This document shows, piece after piece, positions 1-8,591 of a stretch of DNA of 64,000 bases. The stretch lies in the NCBI RefSeq assembly GCF_025548535.1, contig NZ_JAJLQW010000002.1, positions 649,173 through 713,172 on the forward strand. The letters are read 5' to 3'. The stretch's first letter is position 1. Every line of letters starts with the position of its first letter. Made by a program: the position numbers and the translations under genes. A model generated the notes under the pieces. That model was given only the letters and a program-made list of their open reading frames with translations. It was not told the DNA's origin and made no database searches. This stretch comes from Undibacterium sp. Jales W-56 (GTDB lineage: Bacteria > Pseudomonadota > Gammaproteobacteria > Burkholderiales > Burkholderiaceae_D).

Positions 1-1
1 T

Positions 2-733
2 CTGGATTGCTTCGGCAAGCCGATTTCAGAGGCATTATGGCGCTGGGCATATCTAGATAATCCACACGGTGATCCCGTCGTGTCGTTGTGCTACGATGGT
101 GACATACTAGTCGGTCACTACGCAATGATCCCTATGCCCTTATCTCTGCAAGAGCAACGGATCAACTCCTATCTATCGATTACAACCATGGTAACGGAAT
201 TGCAACGTAAAGCTGGTTTATTTGCTCAACTGGGAGACTTGACCTATCAGCGCGGACTTGAACTCGGTATCGATTTCGTCATGGGTTTTCCCAATGCCCT
301 GGCAACGCCTGGCCGTAAAAAAAGACTCCAATGGAATATACCTGCGCCCGATTTCGTGGCTTCACTCAAAAAAAGTGAATTACTTGAAAAAGCAAAAGAG
401 ACAGATTTTTTTTCCAAGAAGAGTTGGCGTTTGAACCTAAATGATGAAATTAGTCGCTGCTGGCGGCTATCGCGCCCGGGTGGTGATTACCACTGGGATA
501 ATGGGCTAGCATACAAGAAGTTCGGTGATAGCATAGATCTCATGTATTTCTTTAGTATTAACGAGCTTGAGCGTCTCCCCGAAGACTGCAAGATCAATGT
601 GCTGGTGCCAGCTACAGCGGATGCTTTTCGATCCTACTGGGTGTTCGATTACCAGTTTGGTGGGCGATCACTGCGAATGCCATTCAATTCGGAAATGATT
701 ATGCGCCAGATGGCTCTTTCCGACGTCTTTTGA
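2..733 (+). CDS. GNAT-family acyltransferase, C-terminal part (5' end outside window)
   Basis: The reading frame is open from base 2, so the start codon lies upstream of the window and about 244 residues of the C-terminal part are visible. The visible N-terminal piece contains a WRWAYLDNPHGDP-type stretch and then an LVGHYAMIP strand. This is the pattern of the GNAT N-acyltransferases that commonly sit in surface-polysaccharide and nonulosonic acid loci (family knowledge). It would transfer an acyl group from an acyl-CoA to an amino sugar, but the substrate cannot be read from sequence. Its TGA overlaps the possible TTG start of the next gene, so it is translationally linked to the 2-epimerase gene. 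An amino group freed by the PIG-L deacetylase two genes downstream is one possible target (inference). Confidence 0.6.
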   Translation: MDCFGKPISEALWRWAYLDNPHGDPVVSLCYDGDILVGHYAMIPMPLSLQEQRINSYLSITTMVTELQRKAGLFAQLGDLTYQRGLELGIDFVMGFPNALATPGRKKRLQWNIPAPDFVASLKKSELLEKAKETDFFSKKSWRLNLNDEISRCWRLSRPGGDYHWDNGLAYKKFGDSIDLMYFFSINELERLPEDCKINVLVPATADAFRSYWVFDYQFGGRSLRMPFNSEMIMRQMALSDVF

Positions 734-735
734 AG

Positions 736-1905
736 ATGCGTAAAATTCTCGCCTTAACATCAATCCGATCAGAGTACGATCTGATGAGTCGGGTGTATCA
801 GCGTCTGCATTCTGATTCACAAGTAGAGTTTCGTTTGTTGGTATCCGGCGCTCATTTGTCACCTTCTTTCGGTTTTACGATTCAAGATATCAAAAAAGAT
901 GGACTGCCCATATTGGCAGAGGTGGAAACGTTAATCAGCGCCGATAGTTCTTCCGCCAGGTTAAAAACAGCATCTATTTTGCTAGGTGCATCGATTGATA
1001 TCATTAAGGCTTATGAGCCGGACCTGATAATTTTCGCCGGTGACCGGGAAGATGTACTTGTTGGAGCCATGCTGGGTAGTTTTCTCGGTATTCCGACTGC
1101 ACATTTCTTCGGTGGCGATCACGCGGCAGATGGACATGTCGACAATCCAGTGCGTCACGCCACATCTAAATTGGCTTCGACGCATTTTGTCAGCATTTCA
1201 GAGCACCGCGAGCGGTTGTTGCGATTGGGTGAAAGCGCAAACCGAATCTTTGTGATTGGTAGTGTTGCACTAGATAAATTTGTTGTTGAGCCGGCGTTAC
1301 CTTTGGCACATGTGCTTGGAGCGATGGCTGCCAAGCCGCATGCGTATCAAGCGCCATTGGCTCTTTTGATTTTCCACCCGATCGACTCCGAGAAACATGT
1401 TTCACATGAGTATCTGACTAATGCGACCCAAGCGCTTGTCGAAAAGGGGTTCCACGTTTGCCTTGGCTCACCTAACACGGATCCTGGCAACTTCAAGTTA
1501 AATCAATTGTTGGACCAGCTAGCCTTACATGATCAAGTAACCTGTTACCGCAACCTGTCGCGGCCTCAATTCATTAATCTTTTCCAGCATGTTGCGCTCA
1601 TCGCAGGCAATTCTTCTGCCGGCATTCTGGAGGCGGCCACGCTGAAGATTCCAGCTATCAACATTGGCGAGCGTCAGCGCGGCCGTTTATGTGGTGAAAA
1701 CGTTCTATTCTCCGGCGGTGAGCTAAGTAACATACGTGCAGCACTTGAAATTGCCCTTTCACCAACCTTCACCGAAATGCTGCGTACATTGCGCAATCCC
1801 TATGGTGACGGCCACAGTGCCGACGCTGCTGTTGATTTGCTAAAAACGCTGCCGTTCGACGAATTTCTGCGTAAACCTGAAGATCCATTACATGCCGACC
1901 ATTGA
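736..1905 (+). CDS. neuC: hydrolysing UDP-sugar 2-epimerase (NeuC/LegG type)
   Basis: About 389 residues, the usual length of hydrolysing UDP-GlcNAc 2-epimerases. These enzymes release ManNAc, or 2,4-diacetamido-2,4,6-trideoxymannose in the legionaminic pathway, for NeuB-type condensation. The N-terminus (MRKILALTSIRSEYDLM) and the late SSAGILEAATLKIPAINIG stretch, where the Ser/Glu region binds UDP, are typical of the family. An in-frame TTG at 730 overlaps the previous stop. The ATG at 736 gives a better family alignment and was chosen. Immediately upstream of a PIG-L deacetylase and a NeuB-type synthase. Whether it makes a sialic or legionaminic precursor cannot be decided here, but the CBS-nucleotidyltransferase and PtmA-like SDR downstream favour legionaminic-type chemistry. 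Confidence 0.88.
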   Translation: MRKILALTSIRSEYDLMSRVYQRLHSDSQVEFRLLVSGAHLSPSFGFTIQDIKKDGLPILAEVETLISADSSSARLKTASILLGASIDIIKAYEPDLIIFAGDREDVLVGAMLGSFLGIPTAHFFGGDHAADGHVDNPVRHATSKLASTHFVSISEHRERLLRLGESANRIFVIGSVALDKFVVEPALPLAHVLGAMAAKPHAYQAPLALLIFHPIDSEKHVSHEYLTNATQALVEKGFHVCLGSPNTDPGNFKLNQLLDQLALHDQVTCYRNLSRPQFINLFQHVALIAGNSSAGILEAATLKIPAINIGERQRGRLCGENVLFSGGELSNIRAALEIALSPTFTEMLRTLRNPYGDGHSADAAVDLLKTLPFDEFLRKPEDPLHADH

Positions 1906-2578
1906 CCAACAACACGTCGTTCTGTGCATTGCCCCACATCCTGATGATGAAACGCTGGGTTGTGGCATGACCCTTTTGCGTCACATAGCAGAGGGTGCAG
2001 CCGTGCACTGGTTAATCATGACTACCATGCATCCGGAACAAGGTTTCAGCGCTGAGCGCATTGCAAGCCGAAATACCGAAATCGAGCAGGTAGCTCGCGC
2101 TTACGGCTTTTTCAATGTGCATCATGCCAGTTTACCGACCACGCAGTTGGATACGCTTTCTATGAGCGAGATGGTAGGTGCGGTGGCGAAGGTTGTAGGT
2201 GCGATTCGACCAGAGACAGTCTACCTGCCCTACCGCAACGATGTGCACAGTGATCATGCTGTGGTTTTCGATGCTGCAGCAGCATGTTGTAAAAATTTCC
2301 GTTACCCAAGTATCCGGAGGGTTTACGCCTACGAAACTCTCTCTGAGACCGAATTTGGCTTAAGACCTGACGACACTGGATTCCGTCCCAATCTATTTGT
2401 CGATGGAACTCCATGGCTTGATCGCAAGATCGAAGTTATGAATCTGTTCAAAAGCGAAATGGGTGAATTCCCCTTCCCGCGTAGCGAGGAATGTCTACGC
2501 GCACAGGCGATGTTGCGCGGTAGTCAATCCGGAGTGCGTGCGGCTGAAGCTTTCATGATTCTTAAGGAAATCCGATGA
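1892..2578 (+). CDS. PIG-L/LmbE-family N-deacetylase
   Basis: 228 residues. It shows the PIG-L metal-binding signature HPDDE at residues 16-20 and the second His motif HSDH at 119-122. Members are zinc-dependent deacetylases removing N-acetyl groups from sugars such as GlcNAc-PI, GlcNAc-inositol or lipid- and nucleotide-linked aminosugars (family knowledge). The gene overlaps the 2-epimerase by 14 bp and the NeuB-type gene by 4 bp, so it is embedded in the nonulosonic acid block. A plausible role is removing an N-acetyl group from a 2,4-diacetamido sugar or the nonulosonic acid, so that another acyl or amidino group can be installed by the GNAT, NeuD-like or amidotransferase proteins. That role is inference. 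Confidence 0.85.
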   Translation: MPTIDQQHVVLCIAPHPDDETLGCGMTLLRHIAEGAAVHWLIMTTMHPEQGFSAERIASRNTEIEQVARAYGFFNVHHASLPTTQLDTLSMSEMVGAVAKVVGAIRPETVYLPYRNDVHSDHAVVFDAAAACCKNFRYPSIRRVYAYETLSETEFGLRPDDTGFRPNLFVDGTPWLDRKIEVMNLFKSEMGEFPFPRSEECLRAQAMLRGSQSGVRAAEAFMILKEIR

Positions 2579-3654
2579 GTCCTCAATCTGTATATGTGAT
2601 TGCTGAAGCTGGAGTCAACCATAATGGTCAGCGCGATTTAGCGTTTGCGCTAGTGGATGCTGCCGCGGAAGCAGGCGCTGATGCGGTGAAATTCCAAACC
2701 TTCAATGCTACCAAATTGGCGGCAAAGACAGCACCCAAGGCTGCGTATCAGAAGGTCAGTACTGACGCAACCGAAAGTCAAATGGAAATGCTTCGGAAGC
2801 TGGAACTAGCACGCGAATGGCACATAGAACTGCAGACGCATGCTCGCCATAAAGGACTCGAATTCCTTTCAACAGCGTTTGACGCAGATAGTCTGGAATT
2901 TTTAGTTAAGCTTGAAATACCTCTGTTTAAAGTTCCATCAGGAGAATTAACAAATGCTCCTCTCTTGTGGAAATTCGCACGCACCAGAAAACCTCTGGTG
3001 ATATCAACTGGAATGGCAACGCTTTCAGAAGTGGAGCAAGGTTTAGCGGTAATTGCGCATGCTCTCAATAACAGCACTGAGCCAAAGAGCTTGGAAGAAG
3101 TTTGGCGCGGCTGGAGTCGTCCAGACTGGAGAAGCAGTTTGCACGGGCATGTAACTCTGCTGCATTGCACTTCACAGTATCCAACTCCGTTGGCGGAGGT
3201 TAACTTGAAGGCAATGGACACATTGGCGAATGCTTTTGGTCTCGATGTGGGTTATTCCGATCATACCGAAGGCATTCTTATCCCTATCGCAGCTGTAGCG
3301 CGTGGCGCTCGCTTGATCGAGAAGCATTTTACGCTGGACCGTAACCTGCCTGGCCCTGATCATCAAGCGTCTCTTGAACCTGCGGAGTTGAAACAAATGA
3401 TCCGTGAGATACGGGCTCTGTCTGAAGCCATTGGTGATGGTAGCAAGGCACCTCAAATCAGTGAATGGGACACGCGTCAAGCTGGGCGTCAGCAGGTTAT
3501 TGCTAGCCGCGATATTTCAGTTGGCGCCACAATTTGTCGCGAGGACTTGGAAACCGCCCGCTGTGGACATGGATTACCAGCGTCAGCGCTGTGGGAAATG
3601 GTTGGTAAATTGGCCCAGCGCAGTTACACGGCGGGCGAGATAATCGAGACATGA
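2575..3654 (+). CDS. neuB: nonulosonic acid synthase (NeuB/LegI family)
   Basis: 359 residues, full family length (about 340-360). A TIM-barrel NeuB domain starts with IAEAGVNHNG and continues with the GADAVKFQTF strand. A C-terminal SAF (antifreeze-like) domain covers roughly residues 295-355 (SRDISVGATICREDLETARCG). The enzyme condenses phosphoenolpyruvate with a 6-carbon N-acyl-mannosamine sugar to give a 9-carbon 2-keto-3-deoxy acid. Start ATG overlaps the PIG-L stop by 4 bp (ATGA), and its own stop overlaps the NeuD-like gene in the same way. Sequence alone does not separate Neu5Ac, legionaminic and pseudaminic synthases, so the neuB symbol names the family only. Confidence 0.93.
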   Translation: MSPQSVYVIAEAGVNHNGQRDLAFALVDAAAEAGADAVKFQTFNATKLAAKTAPKAAYQKVSTDATESQMEMLRKLELAREWHIELQTHARHKGLEFLSTAFDADSLEFLVKLEIPLFKVPSGELTNAPLLWKFARTRKPLVISTGMATLSEVEQGLAVIAHALNNSTEPKSLEEVWRGWSRPDWRSSLHGHVTLLHCTSQYPTPLAEVNLKAMDTLANAFGLDVGYSDHTEGILIPIAAVARGARLIEKHFTLDRNLPGPDHQASLEPAELKQMIREIRALSEAIGDGSKAPQISEWDTRQAGRQQVIASRDISVGATICREDLETARCGHGLPASALWEMVGKLAQRSYTAGEIIET

Positions 3655-4313
3655 CTGCGTTGCATTCAGATATTCTGCGATTGATAATCCTCGGTGGCGG
3701 CGGCCATGCCAAGGTATTGCATGCGCTTTTACAGGCATGTGGGCACCCTGTCGTAGGTATTTGTGATCCACAACTTTCAGCAGAAGGAGCACGTTTATGG
3801 CGAGGCATACCTGTTTTAGGTGGTGATGAGGCACTCGAATGTTTAGATCCGCAAGTATATGGATTAATTAACGGAGTTGGGCAAATGCCACGGCAAAATA
3901 CTCGTCGGAGACTGTATGAGTTATGGCGAGAAAAAGGTTTTTCATTTCCTCCGTTAGTACATCCCTTTGCTTGGATTTCCGAAGATACTCATTTGTCAGA
4001 CGGTGTACAGGTGATGGCCGGCGCCGTGTTGCAATCAGAGTGCGTAATCGGAATGAATACCATAGTCAATACCCGCGCCAGCGTAGATCACGATTGCAGA
4101 ATTGGGGCTCATGTGCATATAGCACCGGGAGTAACACTGTGCGGTGGTATTAACGTTGCCGAGCATGCTTATATCGGTGCAGGGGCGACAGTTATTCAAG
4201 GCATTTCAATTGGAAGCGATGCCATAGTGGGAGCTGGTGTGACCTGCGTACGGAACGTCAAACCAGGCAGCGTGCTCCTCGGTACAGCTATGCGTCTGAA
4301 ATTAACAGATTAG
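3651..4313 (+). CDS. NeuD/PglD-family sugar O- or N-acetyltransferase
   Basis: 220 residues. An N-terminal PglD-type Rossmann segment (LIILGGGGHAKVLHALL) is followed by left-handed beta-helix hexapeptide repeats from about residue 100 to 205. The conserved His of the family lies in the SVDHDCRIG stretch. NeuD proteins acetylate sialic acids, and the homologues PglD and LegH acetylate 4-amino sugars using acetyl-CoA. In this locus it could supply the 4-N-acetyl of the hexose precursor or modify the finished nonulosonic acid. The start codon overlaps the synthase stop by 4 bp. About 200 bp of intergenic sequence follow, suggesting this ends the first transcriptional block. Confidence 0.85.
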   Translation: MTALHSDILRLIILGGGGHAKVLHALLQACGHPVVGICDPQLSAEGARLWRGIPVLGGDEALECLDPQVYGLINGVGQMPRQNTRRRLYELWREKGFSFPPLVHPFAWISEDTHLSDGVQVMAGAVLQSECVIGMNTIVNTRASVDHDCRIGAHVHIAPGVTLCGGINVAEHAYIGAGATVIQGISIGSDAIVGAGVTCVRNVKPGSVLLGTAMRLKLTD

Positions 4314-4449
4314 ACGATCAATATCAGAACCACGAAACCAATTTTTTATATCGGAACTCAGCACAAACTTATTATTTTAATTTTATTTATTTGGTTAGTC
4401 CAATTTACTGCTTATTCACACCATGATGGCAATTGCCAAGATCGTGATG

Positions 4450-4458
4450 TGCTATAGT
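4450..4458 (+). promoter_or_regulatory. candidate extended -10 promoter before the CBS-nucleotidyltransferase gene
   Basis: The only sizeable gap in the nonulosonic acid block (4314-4510) contains TGCTATAGT, an extended -10 element, about 50 bp before the next ATG. No good -35 hexamer was found at 17 bp spacing, as expected for extended -10 promoters. The upstream part of the gap is AT-rich. Inference from motif only. Confidence 0.35.
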
Positions 4459-4510
4459 CTCGACCCTGAAAACCCATTGGCGTTCCAGCACATCCTTTGA
4501 CAAACAATAC

Positions 4511-5569
4511 ATGAATAGTTGGCAAGCTTCCCTTATTGGACCTAACATTACGCTTCGCGAGGCACTCGAGGCTATTGATCGTACCGGAGCTCAAATGGCC
4601 GTAGTCGTAGACGAAAATGGGCGCTTGCTAGGCACAATTTCAGATGGTGATGCTCGCCGGGCACTACTTAGCGGCCTAAGCATGAGCGACAGGGTTGCCA
4701 GAGTGATGAACCAATCACCGAAGACTGTCCTGGAAAAGGATAGCCCCTTGGCGATATTATCTTCGATGCGGCGTACTGGGCTGCATCAATTGCCGGTAAT
4801 CACAGAAAATCGCGTGGTGGTAGGGTTAGCACTTATCAACGATTATCTCAAAGCTACGCCACGTGATAACTGGGTGGTCATTATGGCAGGTGGCCTTGGC
4901 TCCAGACTTCAGGAACTTACACGCGACACTCCCAAACCGATGCTGAAGGTGGGATCGCGCCCCCTGCTGGAAACTATCATCCGTAGTTATGCAGATCAGG
5001 GGTTTCATAATTTTTACCTTGCTGTCAATTATAAAGCCGAACAAATCGAAGAGTACTTTGGCGACGGACACGAATTCGGAGTAGAAATATCTTATCTTCG
5101 CGAAGAACAGCGATTGGGAACTGCTGGAGCACTGAGCCTTTTGCCACGACGCCCAAATCATCCAATTGTAGTGACTAATGCAGATCTTCTTACCAAGGAA
5201 GATTTTGGCCACATGGTAGATCAGCATTCCGCATCCAATGTAGCGGCGACTATGGGTGTTCGACACTATGAAATGCAGGTTCCTTTTGGCGTCGTCAACG
5301 TCAGGGACAGTTTTATCCATTCAATCGAAGAAAAACCCCTGCATAGCTATATCGTTAGTGCGGGCATTTATGTGCTATCGCCGACAATGCTGGATCTTGT
5401 ACCCTCTAACCAATTTTTTGATATGCCATCCCTCTTTGAGGCAGGGATACAGATTGGTCACAAAGCGCGAGCTCATCAGATTAACGGATATTGGCTAGAT
5501 ATCGGGCGGATATCTGACTACGAGCGTGCTAACAAGGAATATTTGGGTATTTTTGATGATAGAAAATAA
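4511..5569 (+). CDS. CBS-domain sugar nucleotidyltransferase (PtmE-like)
   Basis: 352 residues. A pair of CBS domains occupies about residues 8-115 and a sugar-phosphate nucleotidyltransferase domain runs from 120 to the end. It carries the MAGGLGSRLQELT...TPKPMLKVG signature at residues 125-147. PtmE of the Campylobacter legionaminic acid pathway has this architecture and makes GDP-GlcN/GlcNAc, used as the GDP-linked legionaminic precursor (family knowledge). The gene overlaps the CMP-sugar synthetase gene by 14 bp. The pairing argues for a legionaminic-type rather than a plain sialic acid pathway, although the dehydratase and DegT-type aminotransferase expected for that pathway are not in this window and may lie upstream. 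Confidence 0.82.
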   Translation: MNSWQASLIGPNITLREALEAIDRTGAQMAVVVDENGRLLGTISDGDARRALLSGLSMSDRVARVMNQSPKTVLEKDSPLAILSSMRRTGLHQLPVITENRVVVGLALINDYLKATPRDNWVVIMAGGLGSRLQELTRDTPKPMLKVGSRPLLETIIRSYADQGFHNFYLAVNYKAEQIEEYFGDGHEFGVEISYLREEQRLGTAGALSLLPRRPNHPIVVTNADLLTKEDFGHMVDQHSASNVAATMGVRHYEMQVPFGVVNVRDSFIHSIEEKPLHSYIVSAGIYVLSPTMLDLVPSNQFFDMPSLFEAGIQIGHKARAHQINGYWLDIGRISDYERANKEYLGIFDDRK

Positions 5570-6302
5570 AACTGTACTCGCAATCATCCCTGCTAGGGGA
5601 GGCTCAAAAGGCCTTCCGGGTAAGAATAAGAAAATTCTTGCCGGCAAACCACTTGTTGCATGGCCGATTGAGTCGGCGGTTGGTTGTTGCTTCATAGACA
5701 AGGTGTTGGTAACCACGGACGATCAAGAAATTCAAGAAATCGCTAAGGCACATGGCGCTGCAGCGCCCTTTCTGCGACCAGCGAAATTTTCGTCAGATTC
5801 CGCAAAATCTATTGATGCCATACTTCATGCAATTGATTGGCTGGAGGCTAAGAATGAAAAATTTGACTATACGGTGCTATTGGAGCCCACTTCTCCGTTG
5901 ACAACGGCAGAAGATATTTCCCAAGCCCTGCAAAGATTGGTTGCATCCAGAGAAATTGCGGATTCCATTGTAGGGATCTCGAATGTGGAGGGAACCCACC
6001 CCGAATATGATGTGAGATTGTCGAAAAATGAACTTATTCAGCCATTCCAAGCGCCAAATTTTCAATCTCTTAAAAGAAGGCAGGAGCTTGAAGAGTTATT
6101 TTTCTTGGAAGGTTCTCTTTACATCAGTGACACAGAAGTATTAAGGAGAGAACGGAATTTTTACCACGCGCGAACGCTTGGCTTCAAAGTTCCAAGGTGG
6201 AAGTCAATTGAAATTGACGAGATTATTGATTTTTTGTTCGTAGAAACAATTATAAAAAATATGCACCTGTTTGATGTCAAAGAAAATAAGTCTGCCAAAT
6301 GA
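5556..6302 (+). CDS. CMP-nonulosonic acid cytidylyltransferase (NeuA/LegF/PtmB family)
   Basis: About 248 residues. The N-terminal IIPARGGSKGLPGKN signature (residues 10-24) is the CTP-binding loop of acylneuraminate cytidylyltransferases. These enzymes activate sialic, legionaminic or pseudaminic acid as the CMP-sugar for glycosyltransferases. The first in-frame start is a GTG at 5526, but the conserved core begins just after the ATG at 5556, so that ATG was chosen. It lies inside the end of the preceding gene, so the two are translationally coupled. The downstream aminotransferase start overlaps its stop. No C-terminal esterase domain is present, so it is the short single-domain form. Confidence 0.9.
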   Translation: MIENKTVLAIIPARGGSKGLPGKNKKILAGKPLVAWPIESAVGCCFIDKVLVTTDDQEIQEIAKAHGAAAPFLRPAKFSSDSAKSIDAILHAIDWLEAKNEKFDYTVLLEPTSPLTTAEDISQALQRLVASREIADSIVGISNVEGTHPEYDVRLSKNELIQPFQAPNFQSLKRRQELEELFFLEGSLYISDTEVLRRERNFYHARTLGFKVPRWKSIEIDEIIDFLFVETIIKNMHLFDVKENKSAK

Positions 6303-7681
6303 ATGGAGTTTCTACCGTGTCTGATACCAAAGAGAATTCTGAAATTTTATATGCGACAACACCTTCCGCCAGATTGAATAAGGTGATTCCAGGAGGCGCG
6401 CACACATACTCACGAGGAGATGATCAGTATCCGTCTAACGCTCCACAAATTCTAGAGCGCGGGAAAGGTTCTTATGTTTGGACTCCTGAAGGTCAGCAAT
6501 TTTTAGACTATGGCATGGCATTACGAGCGGTCTCAATTGGTTATGCCGAACCATCGATCAACGCAGCTGCAATTCGAGGGCTGGAGGCTGGTAACAGTTT
6601 AACGCGTGCCTCCATGATTGAACTTGAAGCCGCAGAACGTCTTGTTTCCATGATCGATTCGGTCGATATGGTGAAATTCACGAAGAACGGGTCGACCGCG
6701 ACTTCTGCCGCAGTCAAGCTGGCTCGTGCCTATACCGGACGTACCCTGATCGCCCGCTGTGCTCAGCATCCATTTTTCTCCTATGACGACTGGTTTATTG
6801 GATCCACTCCAATTACTAAGGGTATTCCTCAGGAAACGATCAATCAAACCAAGACTTTCGGGTACAACGATATTGACTCCCTCAAGACTTTGATTGCTGA
6901 ATATCCTGACAAGATCGCTTGCGTAATTCTTGAGCCAGCATCAATGGAATGTCCTGCGACAATCGCCCCCCCCATGGGTAACGGCAAGCCGCGAAATTTT
7001 TTGCAGGAAGTGGAAGATGTCTGCAATACTCACGGCATTGTTTTTATCCTGGACGAAACTATTACGGGTTTCCGTTGGGATATGAAAGGTGCGCAACACA
7101 CCTACGGGGTCAAGCCCGATTTGTGTACTTTCGGTAAGGCTATGGCCAATGGTTTCTCCGTCGCAGCTGTAGCGGGACGACGTGAGATTATGGAGCTTGG
7201 TTCGATCGACAAACCAGGAAAAGAACGTCTGTTTCTCCTATCCACCACACATGGTGCTGAAATGTCAGGACTTGCGGCCTTCTTGGCTACTATGAATTTT
7301 CTTGAGGAAAATAAGGTCATCCCACATCTGTGGTCTTATGGTGAAGCACTGTCCAAAGCAATTAATCAGGTATCTGCCGCACACGGCTTGTCGAACCATT
7401 TTTCGGCAGCAGGGCCGGCGGCAAATCCTTACTACGCCACAGTCAAGGATGATGGAACTCCATGGTTCGAGCTTAGAACCTTGTTTGCGCAAGAAATGAT
7501 CAAGCAAGGTATTTTGATGCCTTGGCTGGCTTTCTCTTACCGACATGGCAACGACGAACTAGAGCGAACTCGTGTTGCGCTTGATCATGCAATGCATATA
7601 TGTGCCCGAGCGGTAAATGAGGGTATGGATAAATATCTTGCTGGTCCTGCGATCAAACCGGTATTCAGGAAATACAATTGA
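6299..7681 (+). CDS. class III PLP-dependent aminotransferase (glutamate-1-semialdehyde aminomutase-like)
   Basis: 460 residues. Fold-type I class III aminotransferase with the LDETITGFR motif (Asp252-Glu253, contacting the PLP pyridine nitrogen) and the Schiff-base lysine in TFGKAMANG (Lys280). It resembles glutamate-1-semialdehyde 2,1-aminomutase (hemL), but the N-terminal block and its place between a CMP-nonulosonic acid synthetase and an SDR argue against a tetrapyrrole role. More likely it installs or moves an amino group on the sugar acid or a side-chain precursor (inference). Start ATG overlaps the previous stop by 4 bp. This class is not part of the standard sialic, legionaminic or pseudaminic routes, which use DegT/PglE-type enzymes. 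Confidence 0.85.
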   Translation: MNGVSTVSDTKENSEILYATTPSARLNKVIPGGAHTYSRGDDQYPSNAPQILERGKGSYVWTPEGQQFLDYGMALRAVSIGYAEPSINAAAIRGLEAGNSLTRASMIELEAAERLVSMIDSVDMVKFTKNGSTATSAAVKLARAYTGRTLIARCAQHPFFSYDDWFIGSTPITKGIPQETINQTKTFGYNDIDSLKTLIAEYPDKIACVILEPASMECPATIAPPMGNGKPRNFLQEVEDVCNTHGIVFILDETITGFRWDMKGAQHTYGVKPDLCTFGKAMANGFSVAAVAGRREIMELGSIDKPGKERLFLLSTTHGAEMSGLAAFLATMNFLEENKVIPHLWSYGEALSKAINQVSAAHGLSNHFSAAGPAANPYYATVKDDGTPWFELRTLFAQEMIKQGILMPWLAFSYRHGNDELERTRVALDHAMHICARAVNEGMDKYLAGPAIKPVFRKYN

Positions 7682-7739
7682 TTGGCTACCTGCATCAAAG
7701 CGTTTTAAATTTTCTAATAAATTTTCTAATAGTTGAGAT

Positions 7740-8513
7740 ATGTTATTAACTGACAAAGTCGTTGTCATTACGGGCGGTGCTGGACAAATAGGTCAAGAAC
7801 TGGTTAAGGCGGTAATCGCCCAAGGGGGCATAGCAATCATTGCAGATGTCAATCAAGAGTTTGGTGAGCGGACAAAAGAAAAGCTCAGTCAACAACTGGA
7901 GACTACGTCGATTGACTTTATACAATTAGACATTACGTCGAAAGACTCAATCATTACGATGATTGAACAGCTAAATCGACGTTATGGACGTATCGACGCT
8001 CTTGTCAATAACGCCTACCCTCGAAACAGAAACTATGGGCGATCGTTTTTCGATGTTGAATACGCTGATTTTTGTGAGAATCTTGGACTGAATTTGGGCG
8101 GGTATTTTTTGATGAGTCAGCAACTAGCTACTTACTTCAAAAAACAGGGGGAAGGCAACATCATCAACATTTCCTCGATTTATGGCGTCATCGCGCCTCG
8201 GTTCGAAATATACGAAGGTACGTCGATGACCATGCCAGTAGAATACGCAGCGATTAAGTCTGCGCTAATACATCTTACTAGTTATATGGCGAAATATTTC
8301 AAAGGAACGAATATCCGGGTTAACGCGATTAGTCCGGGCGGAGTGCTCGCCGGGCAGCCTGAATCCTTTCTTAAGGCTTATCAATCGCATTGTATGAGCA
8401 AGGGGATGCTTGATCAATCGGACATAAGTGGTGCTCTGGTGTTCCTCCTGTCTGAACAGTCTCGATTCGTCAATGGTCAAAACATTATCGTCGATGACGG
8501 ATTCGTGCTTTGA
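7740..8513 (+). CDS. short-chain dehydrogenase/reductase (PtmA-like)
   Basis: 257 residues. Classical SDR: dinucleotide-binding TGGAGQIG at residues 11-18, NNAYPRN near 90, catalytic Ser in NISSIYG, and the Y-x3-K pair at Tyr169/Lys173. C-terminal VDDGF ending as in the family. SDRs of this type (PtmA) accompany nonulosonic acid genes in flagellin-glycosylation loci, where they are thought to oxidise or reduce a sugar-acid intermediate. It follows the class III aminotransferase after 58 bp. An oxidation and transamination pair acting on the same sugar carbon is a reasonable hypothesis, but no substrate is demonstrated. Confidence 0.85.
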   Translation: MLLTDKVVVITGGAGQIGQELVKAVIAQGGIAIIADVNQEFGERTKEKLSQQLETTSIDFIQLDITSKDSIITMIEQLNRRYGRIDALVNNAYPRNRNYGRSFFDVEYADFCENLGLNLGGYFLMSQQLATYFKKQGEGNIINISSIYGVIAPRFEIYEGTSMTMPVEYAAIKSALIHLTSYMAKYFKGTNIRVNAISPGGVLAGQPESFLKAYQSHCMSKGMLDQSDISGALVFLLSEQSRFVNGQNIIVDDGFVL

Positions 8514-8591
8514 ATTACCAGCAACTTGCATTTAAATTGCCACACAATGGCATAAATGACCTGTCTGCGATTACTTTCTCCATAATATAAA

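Noticed and set aside
4826..5320. 164-residue - strand frame inside the nucleotidyltransferase gene
   Set aside because: Antisense to a clearly conserved protein, with no family resemblance.
6299..7681. Glutamate-1-semialdehyde aminomutase (hemL) for tetrapyrrole synthesis
   Set aside because: Only the fold family matches. Its position between a CMP-sugar synthetase and an SDR, and its different N-terminal block, point to a sugar role.
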